A DNA stretch of 11,508 nt from Tritrichomonas foetus (Eukaryota > Parabasalia > Tritrichomonadida > Tritrichomonadidae), in the NCBI GenBank assembly GCA_001839685.1, contig MLAK01000014.1:34698-46205 (forward strand), in the 5' to 3' direction. The notes under the pieces were generated by a model that saw only the letters and a list, made by a program, of their open reading frames with translations, was not told where the DNA came from and made no database searches. The translations under genes and the position numbers were made by a program. Positions 7,037-11,508 of this stretch are shown piece after piece. Positions within the stretch are counted from its first letter, which is position 1, and every line of letters starts with the position of its first letter.

Positions 7037-7066
7037 AAATGATCACACAAATGATCAATTAAATGA
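7037..7066 (-). promoter_or_regulatory. triple initiator-like motif before the TRIC-like gene
   Basis: Three perfect TCATTT motifs on the minus strand (7037-7042, 7049-7054, 7061-7066) are spaced exactly 12 bases apart. Their +1 bases lie about 5, 17 and 29 bases upstream of the ATG at 7035. They match the trichomonad initiator and could give alternative start sites. The regular spacing may also be a small local duplication. Confidence 0.4.
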
Positions 7067-7346
7067 ATTGGAAATCTTATTTTTAAACGTGCAGATTAAA
7101 AGGTTAACTATTTTTTTGATAACATTAATAATTTTAGATCATCGGAAAGTTGCCTAGGTATTGTATACAATAACTTTTTGAAAAGGTGTCATTCAAACAA
7201 TTTCAAAGAGAAGTTAACTTATCCTATTGAAAAATCTTTTCAGTTAAGAAAATCAAACTTTTTCGCTATTTATATGGTCAATTCCCTGTACAATTGACCA
7301 ATTATATAGTCAAAAAGTTAAGTGTAGATCAAAGTAAATTTTCCCC
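7067..7346. promoter_or_regulatory. divergent intergenic region with palindromes
   Basis: This spacer between the minus-strand TRIC-like gene and the plus-strand surface-protein gene holds no coding frame. It contains a perfect 14-base palindrome, TATTGTATACAATA (7159-7172). It also has a perfect 9-base inverted repeat, TGGTCAATT (7275-7283) and AATTGACCA (7292-7300), around an 8-base loop about 47 bases before the ATG at 7347. GTTAA cores recur at 7103, 7213, 7243 and 7317; the first two are the palindrome GTTAAC. Such dyads are plausible sites for dimeric or Myb-type regulators, which is inference. Confidence 0.45.
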
Positions 7347-8540
7347 ATGAATATATCTCTAATCGCTCTCACAGTGGCTGGATCTTTTGGTAGATCACCT
7401 CTTATTGCCGGACAAAGCTTACATTCACATTTTTTCGATATAAAATTAATTTCATCAGCGTTTTCGCATTCGTTTTCTACAATCCTTTATTCAAGGCAAT
7501 TTTCCAATTTTCATGACAGCATCTTGCTCGATCGCTCACAGTTTAAGAACATTCTCGATTCTGCCGTTAAACTCCGGACAGATGATGAAAATGTGAAAGA
7601 TAAAACATTTTCGAAAACTTACTCGAACGATGGAAAATATTCATCCCTTGAAGTTTCTCAATGTCTCTTTTTGAAATGTTCATCTGATAAAAACGGCGGA
7701 GGAATTAATATTGGAAGCGATAAATCCGAAACCAAATTGACCATTTCTGACACAGGATTTTACCAATGTAAAGCAAATGGAAAAGGCGATGCTTTTTACT
7801 GTCAAACTGGAAGCATTACTTGTAAACAATCTTGCATTGATGAATGTCGAAATAACGCCTTTTTTGCGTCTGAAAATAGCGATTCACTTTTTGATCAGTT
7901 TTTCATTTCACATTCAAAACTGGATTCTGAAATTTCAAAATCAGCAAATTCACTCAAATTGTCTAATCTCAATTTATCCAAAAATACAGGCACCATTATC
8001 ATCTCTGCTACTTGCTCACAACCAACAGTAGAAAAGTGCGATTTTTATATGAATGTTGGTGATAATTTATTGAAATTTACTGGAAAATATTCCACAATGG
8101 AAATTAGCAATTGTAATTTTGCCAAAAACAGCTTTACCAAATCTATCATTTCCCTTGGCAGTAATACTTGTTGTGAATTATCATTTTCGCACTTCATTGA
8201 TGATTTATCAGCCACCTTCACTGACCAGAAAACAACAGTGACAAGATGCGTATTCTCAGAAAGTGAAGAAAAAGTAAAAGAAAAGTTCTCTCAAGATTCT
8301 TTCATTAATCGATTCACAAATGAATTCGAGAAAACTCAAACATCAACAAACAAATTCGCTGAAACCGGAAATTGTTGGAATAAAATCCCAAAAACTAGAG
8401 AACCAATTGAATTTAATCGAAACACAATCATTGCTGCAGGTGGCGCTGCGGTTTTGGTAATTGGCTTGCTTTTGATTATTTGTAGGGTGTGCAGAAAACG
8501 TGGGTTCACCGACCAGATGCCTCTCATATACACAATGTAA
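7347..8540 (+). CDS. type I surface protein with beta-helix-like (Pmp-type) ectodomain
   Basis: This 397-residue predicted single-pass membrane protein starts with a short hydrophobic leader (ISLIALTVAG). It continues with a Ser/Asn/Cys-rich ectodomain and has one strong transmembrane helix at about 361-379. An 18-residue basic cytoplasmic tail follows (RVCRKRG then TDQMPLIYTM). The ectodomain shows irregular repeats of the form short strand, Cys-x-Phe, polar turn: CLFLKCSSDKNGGGINI (106-122), FYQCKANGKGDAFYCQTG, EKCDFYMN, ISNCNFAKN and TRCVFSES. These resemble the right-handed beta-helix, polymorphic-membrane-protein-like family common on trichomonad surfaces, including the GGG[A/I] step after a Cys-rich rung. 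Many cysteines suggest disulfides. The precise ligand is unknown. An AATAAA signal (8558-8563) follows the TAA stop by 18 bases. No perfect initiator was seen before the ATG (TCAAAG lies at 7329-7334). The signal peptide is weak, lacking a basic n-region. Confidence 0.7.
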   Translation: MNISLIALTVAGSFGRSPLIAGQSLHSHFFDIKLISSAFSHSFSTILYSRQFSNFHDSILLDRSQFKNILDSAVKLRTDDENVKDKTFSKTYSNDGKYSSLEVSQCLFLKCSSDKNGGGINIGSDKSETKLTISDTGFYQCKANGKGDAFYCQTGSITCKQSCIDECRNNAFFASENSDSLFDQFFISHSKLDSEISKSANSLKLSNLNLSKNTGTIIISATCSQPTVEKCDFYMNVGDNLLKFTGKYSTMEISNCNFAKNSFTKSIISLGSNTCCELSFSHFIDDLSATFTDQKTTVTRCVFSESEEKVKEKFSQDSFINRFTNEFEKTQTSTNKFAETGNCWNKIPKTREPIEFNRNTIIAAGGAAVLVIGLLLIICRVCRKRGFTDQMPLIYTM

Positions 8541-8557
8541 TTGTATATATTATTATA

Positions 8558-8563
8558 AATAAA
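8558..8563 (+). promoter_or_regulatory. candidate polyadenylation signal AATAAA
   Basis: AATAAA lies 18 bases beyond the TAA stop of the beta-helix surface-protein gene, at a spacing compatible with very short trichomonad 3' UTRs. The hexamer is common in such AT-rich DNA, so support is positional only. Confidence 0.35.
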
Positions 8564-9015
8564 TGGGTTTTATAAAAAAACTTGTAGAGGTCATGGAATA
8601 AATTGCTTATGTATTATTTCATTCTATTTTTATGGTTTTCTCCTATTTTGCTTTATTTAGCAAGTTTATAGTTGGTTTTCTTAGATTTGGATTATCTTTT
8701 GCGTTATATGGAAGTTTCTACATAATGCCTTGATATACAAATCATCATTGTGAATTATTAATATCTGACGAAATCGAGATATAAAAGTTATTATGAATTT
8801 GGGAGATCTCATTTCTTCACTCGATTATGATAATCTCAAGGCAAAAAAATAAAAAATAATAATAATAAAAAAAAAAGAACGGAAAGAATAAAAGTATGAT
8901 ATGTATGTAAAGCCGATGAAATACTGTCATTTTTCACATCTTGAAGGTCATTTATATTTCATTCATATTTGCCGTTGTCATAAAACCTAAAACGATTTCA
9001 GAATAATTACTCACA

Positions 9016-9042
9016 GAATTTGAAAAACATTTTTCAAAATTC
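9016..9042. repeat. inverted repeat (hairpin) upstream of transporter
   Basis: GAATTTGAAAAA (9016-9027) and TTTTTCAAAATTC (9030-9042) are complementary apart from one extra T and are separated by only two bases. It lies about 170 bases before the transporter's candidate transcription start. It could form a hairpin or cruciform. Confidence 0.6.
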
Positions 9043-9124
9043 CAGATATCTTTTTCAAAAAAAACAAAAAAAAAAAAAGTGCGGATAAATAATTCAAATA
9101 ATTTGTGAATGACGCAAAAAATTA

Positions 9125-9172
9125 TTCTGAGAAAAAATAAAAAAAAATTATCCCGCAGTTTTTTTCTCAGAA
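9125..9172. repeat. 13-bp perfect inverted repeat upstream of transporter
   Basis: TTCTGAGAAAAAA (9125-9137) and TTTTTTCTCAGAA (9160-9172) are perfect inverted copies around a 22-base A-rich loop containing TTATCCCGCAG. The left arm overlaps a second pairing: AATTATTCTGA (9120-9130) is the exact complement of TCAGAATAATT (8998-9008). Two mutually exclusive foldings are therefore possible. The element ends about 40 bases before the transporter's initiator candidate. Confidence 0.65.
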
Positions 9173-9211
9173 AATATTTTCTTTCTTGAGATATGAAAAT
9201 TTCAAATCTTT

Positions 9212-9222
9212 TCACTTCATTT
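9212..9222 (+). promoter_or_regulatory. overlapping initiator motifs TCACTT/TCATTT
   Basis: TCACTT (9212-9217) and TCATTT (9217-9222) both match the trichomonad initiator TCA(+1)[C/T]T[A/T]. They put transcription starts about 26 and 21 bases before the ATG at 9240. This supports 9240 as the translation start, because the open frame upstream (from a TTG at 9186) would span the promoter. Confidence 0.5.
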
Positions 9223-9239
9223 TAAATATTGTTCATCAA

Positions 9240-10547
9240 ATGGGAATTTGTGGAAAAGAAATAATATATGCATTGGTCATCATGTTAGGACCAATAACAT
9301 TCGGTACAATTATGTGTTATCCTTCACCAACAGGACCAAGTATCAAAGCAGAACATGGACTCAAAGATTCAGCTTTACAATGGTCATTTTATAACTCAGT
9401 ATCTTCNTTGTTTGCAATTAGTGGTCCATTCTTAACAACATTTTTATTGAAAGTCACCAAAGGNTCAAGNAAGAAGACAGTTTTTATTACAGCAGTTTTA
9501 GGAACAATATTTTGGTTATTGAATTTATTAACAAAAGTTCATATATGGGCAGGTATCGTTATCCGTGCATTTTTNGGTGTTATTATGGGAGCTTATTCAT
9601 CAATTGGTCCAATGTATCTCGTTGAAATTGCACCAGCTGATGCAAGTGGTTTCTTTGGATCTTTGAATCAAGTTGGTATTGTTGTTGGANTCGTTTTATT
9701 TGATTTTATTGGACCTTCATTAACATATATGGAATTNGATTATGTTGGTGCTGCTATTACATGTTTACAAGCAATTTGTATATGGTTTATTGCAGAATCA
9801 CCTGCAACTGGAAAAAATGAAGAAAAAGAAGAAGAAGAAGAACAAAACAAGAAAGTTTCTCAAAAAGAAGATTCTGGAAAAGAATCATTATGGCAAAAGA
9901 AATATATGTTTGGTTTAATAAGTGGAATTATTATGATGTTATTNCAACAATTCAGTGGAATTAATGCAATTTTAACAAACTTAGCAGATTTAATGAATGA
10001 ATCAGGATTAAATATTGATGGAAATTATCAAGCAGGAATTGCTTCAGTTGCACAATTAGTTGCTGTTTTCTTTGGTGGTTTAATTATGGATAAATTAGGA
10101 CGTAGAGTTGTTTGGATGATATCTTGTTCAATTATTGTTGTATTCTTATTGATTTTCGCATTAAATGTGAAATATGATTGGTCAACAATACTTCCATTAG
10201 TATGTATCTTTTTATATCAATTAGGATTTGGTCTTGGTATGGGTCCAATTCCATGGTTCATCATTCCAGAATATTTTAATGATGCAGTTCGTCCACTTGC
10301 TACAACAATCGTTTCGGCTTCAAATTGGATTTTCTCTTTTATTATTATATTTGTGTGGCCAGCAATGCGTGATGGACTTGGAATGTTTGGCTCATTACTC
10401 TTCTTTATGTTTGTTACTGTTGGAAGCATTATTTTTGGTGGCTTTGCAATTCATGAACCTAATCAAGGAAAAAATGATGATGAATCAAATTATGCATCAT
10501 CATCATCATCATCATCATCATCAGGTGATCAACCTGAAGCATTGTGA
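9240..10547 (+). CDS. MFS sugar transporter (sugar porter family)
   Basis: This 435-residue, 12-helix major-facilitator transporter should carry hexoses across the plasma membrane. Sugar-porter signatures are in order: PMYLVEIAP after helix 4 (124-132), AESP ending the N-terminal half (185-188), an acidic central loop (189-218, with runs of Glu and Lys), QQFSGINAI in helix 7 (236-244), MDKLGRR between helices 8 and 9 (283-289), GPIPWFIIPE in helix 10 (335-344) and SNW in helix 11 (361-363). The helix 2-3 loop motif is degenerate. The C-terminus carries nine consecutive serines. I start at the ATG at 9240; upstream codons are open but begin at TTG and overlap two initiator motifs. Seven Ns lie at 9407, 9464, 9470, 9575, 9690, 9737 and 9944, mostly in third codon positions. 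Codons are strongly A/T-ending (TTA, CCA, TCA, GGA/GGT), which suggests high expression. Sugar specificity cannot be read from the sequence. Confidence 0.92.
   Translation: MGICGKEIIYALVIMLGPITFGTIMCYPSPTGPSIKAEHGLKDSALQWSFYNSVSXLFAISGPFLTTFLLKVTKXSXKKTVFITAVLGTIFWLLNLLTKVHIWAGIVIRAFXGVIMGAYSSIGPMYLVEIAPADASGFFGSLNQVGIVVGXVLFDFIGPSLTYMEXDYVGAAITCLQAICIWFIAESPATGKNEEKEEEEEQNKKVSQKEDSGKESLWQKKYMFGLISGIIMMLXQQFSGINAILTNLADLMNESGLNIDGNYQAGIASVAQLVAVFFGGLIMDKLGRRVVWMISCSIIVVFLLIFALNVKYDWSTILPLVCIFLYQLGFGLGMGPIPWFIIPEYFNDAVRPLATTIVSASNWIFSFIIIFVWPAMRDGLGMFGSLLFFMFVTVGSIIFGGFAIHEPNQGKNDDESNYASSSSSSSSSGDQPEAL
10497..10523 (+). repeat. (TCA)9 microsatellite encoding poly-serine
   Basis: Nine perfect TCA codons encode a nine-serine run in the cytosolic C-terminal tail of the sugar transporter, 6 codons before the stop. 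In-frame trinucleotide slippage would change the tail length without breaking the gene. Other frames would read poly-His or poly-Ile and are not used. Confidence 0.95.
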
Positions 10548-11322
10548 TTTTATTTTTATAAGTAAATAACAATTTTTAACATTTTGACTATGATTTTATT
10601 TCGAGTTTATTCTTGGTATCAAATAATTTTTTCTTTTCTTTTTCTTATTCAAATATTCTTATGATATTAAGATATTAAATTTTATCTTCCTGCTTCATAT
10701 CCTGCCAATTATAAAAATTTAATTTGTTTTAATTCGAAATCTAATTTTTCAATTCGATCATTTCCGATTTTACATCAACAATTATGGCTTGATAGTGAAG
10801 TATGTAAGAAATAAAGATTGCTGGACATACATTCGTGCCCATTTTATTGTGAACGATCATATATCAGAATACCGCCAAAACCCAAAATCATAAAATTCTA
10901 AACTGTAAATTCAGTAGAGGAGATTCCTCTTGAAACACAACCTGTTATTTAGAAATTTCCCAAATTTTATTCAGGTTCCGGCAATTTATGAGATGATGAA
11001 ACTTTAAATCAAAAATATTTTGATGAGAGACTCATTTCAAACAATTATTATTATTTAGAAATAATTCGTCAAGATTCATTGTATAGTAATCTTAGCCAAG
11101 TCTCCGCAAACATAACAACAACAGCAGCAGGAAAAAATGCATTTTTTGAAGTATGACAATGAATTCTTTCAGAAATTTTCCAAAATAAACTATTAAATAT
11201 TGAATACATTCAGAAAAGGCTACTATTGTTGTCTCAATTTTAATTGTATCTTATCTTCATTTTTAAAGAATAGCATTGCTAATGAAGACGAAATTGAAAT
11301 ATAGTAACTCTATTTTTAATAA
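10548..11322. other. intergenic region without a recognisable gene
   Basis: About 775 bases follow the transporter. A TAAATAA lies 15 bases after the stop and may serve 3' processing. A pyrimidine-rich stretch covers about 10626-10650. A 54-codon stop-to-stop open frame without ATG lies at 10992-11153. Its conceptual product (DDETLNQKYFDERLIS at the start, ANITTTAAGKNAFFEV at the end) has protein-like composition but no recognisable family, so it may be a worn gene fragment. Otherwise I see nothing: no tRNA, no repeat array, no conserved domain. Confidence 0.4.
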
Positions 11323-11508
11323 TACTTCAAAATTATACAATTTGGTATATTTCATCTTCATTTGAGTTACAAATATTTGTCAATTGATAAAGGAGATTTT
11401 GATGCAATGAATAATTATGCAAGAATGTTACAAAATGGAAAAGGAATTGAACGCAATTATTCAGAAGCGATTAAATATTATAAAATGTCAATTGATAAAG
11501 GAAATTCT
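11323..11508 (+). pseudogene. Sel1-like repeat segment, 5' end missing, runs off window
   Basis: One frame is open from 11323 to the window end. From about 11368 it reads the tail of one Sel1-like repeat (SYKYLSIDKGD), a full repeat (DAMNNYARMLQNGKGIERN then SEAIKYYKMSIDKGNS), and the start of a third. Sel1 repeats are about 36-residue helix-turn-helix units that form protein-binding solenoids; trichomonads often fuse them to protein kinase domains. The preceding codons do not match a repeat, no ATG lies in frame before 11407, and 11320 is a stop. So either this is a 5'-truncated relic or the gene starts inside a repeat at 11407. The missing sequence beyond 11508 decides whether it is intact. 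Confidence 0.65.

Larger units (their letters stand above)
8564..9211. other. long low-complexity intergenic spacer
   Basis: About 650 bases lie between the surface-protein and sugar-transporter genes. The first part (to about 8840) is ordinary AT-rich sequence with a 19-codon ATG ORF at 8793-8852 (MNLGDLISSLDYDNLKAKK), too short to judge. From about 8841 to 9180 there are A-runs, an ATAATAATAATAA run (near 8857) and several inverted repeats. A minus-strand open frame across 8952-9215 is Phe/Lys low-complexity and not credible. No RNA gene was recognised. Confidence 0.5.

Noticed and set aside
7035..7050. TTG start five codons upstream for the TRIC-like gene
   Set aside because: TTG starts are not expected in a eukaryote, and the ATG at 7035 has a perfect initiator directly upstream.
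8793..8852. 19-codon ORF MNLGDLISSLDYDNLKAKK
   Set aside because: It is protein-like in composition but too short to call, has no initiator nearby and ends in an A-run; mentioned only within the spacer.
8952..9215. 87-residue minus-strand ORF
   Set aside because: It is Phe/Lys-rich low complexity produced by A/T runs, overlaps the transporter promoter, and shows no domain.
10217..10569. ORFs over the transporter 3' end, including a poly-His frame from the TCA repeat
   Set aside because: They are frame shadows of the sugar transporter and its microsatellite.

Overview
The window reads as AT-rich, intron-poor protist nuclear DNA, most likely from a parabasalid (trichomonad, for example a Tritrichomonas-like species). 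The evidence is uninterrupted long genes that use the standard stop codons, short intergenic gaps, no bacterial ribosome-binding sites, and eukaryote-only families (a Vps39-type tethering subunit, a UBX-domain Cdc48/p97 cofactor, a TRIC-like channel). Three genes also have a trichomonad-type initiator (TCA[C/T]T[A/T]) close to the ATG, and there are remnants of ankyrin and Sel1 repeat genes, which are hugely expanded in trichomonads. The genus is inference; no rRNA or other marker is present.

Layout. 1-25 is a poly(A) tract. 161-2893 (-) encodes a full-length Vps39/TRAP1-family protein for endosome/lysosome tethering. 3210-3656 (+) is a decayed ankyrin-repeat pseudogene scattered over all three forward frames. 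3805-4980 (-) encodes a UIM + UBX protein with a Q/N/Y-rich middle. It diverges from 5248-5778 (+), a small basic protein I cannot name. An 18-bp minisatellite (5942-6121) lies between that gene's 3' end and the convergent 3' end of a seven-helix TRIC-like cation channel gene (6241-7035, -). A palindrome-rich divergent spacer separates the channel from a type I surface protein with a beta-helix-like ectodomain (7347-8540, +). A low-complexity spacer with strong inverted repeats leads into an MFS sugar transporter (9240-10547, +) that carries seven single-base Ns. The last kilobase is mostly featureless and ends in a Sel1-repeat segment that runs off the window.

These are independently transcribed genes, not a functional cluster. 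Three encode membrane or surface proteins (channel, beta-helix protein, sugar transporter) and two encode trafficking or proteostasis factors (Vps39-like, UBX). I see no CRISPR array, integrase, transposase, toxin gene or tRNA. I do not see a convincing new multi-gene system. The most informative oddities are the codon-position bias of the Ns, the three-frame ankyrin relic, the UBX domain without its canonical p97-contact loop, the minisatellite, and the palindromes in two promoter regions.
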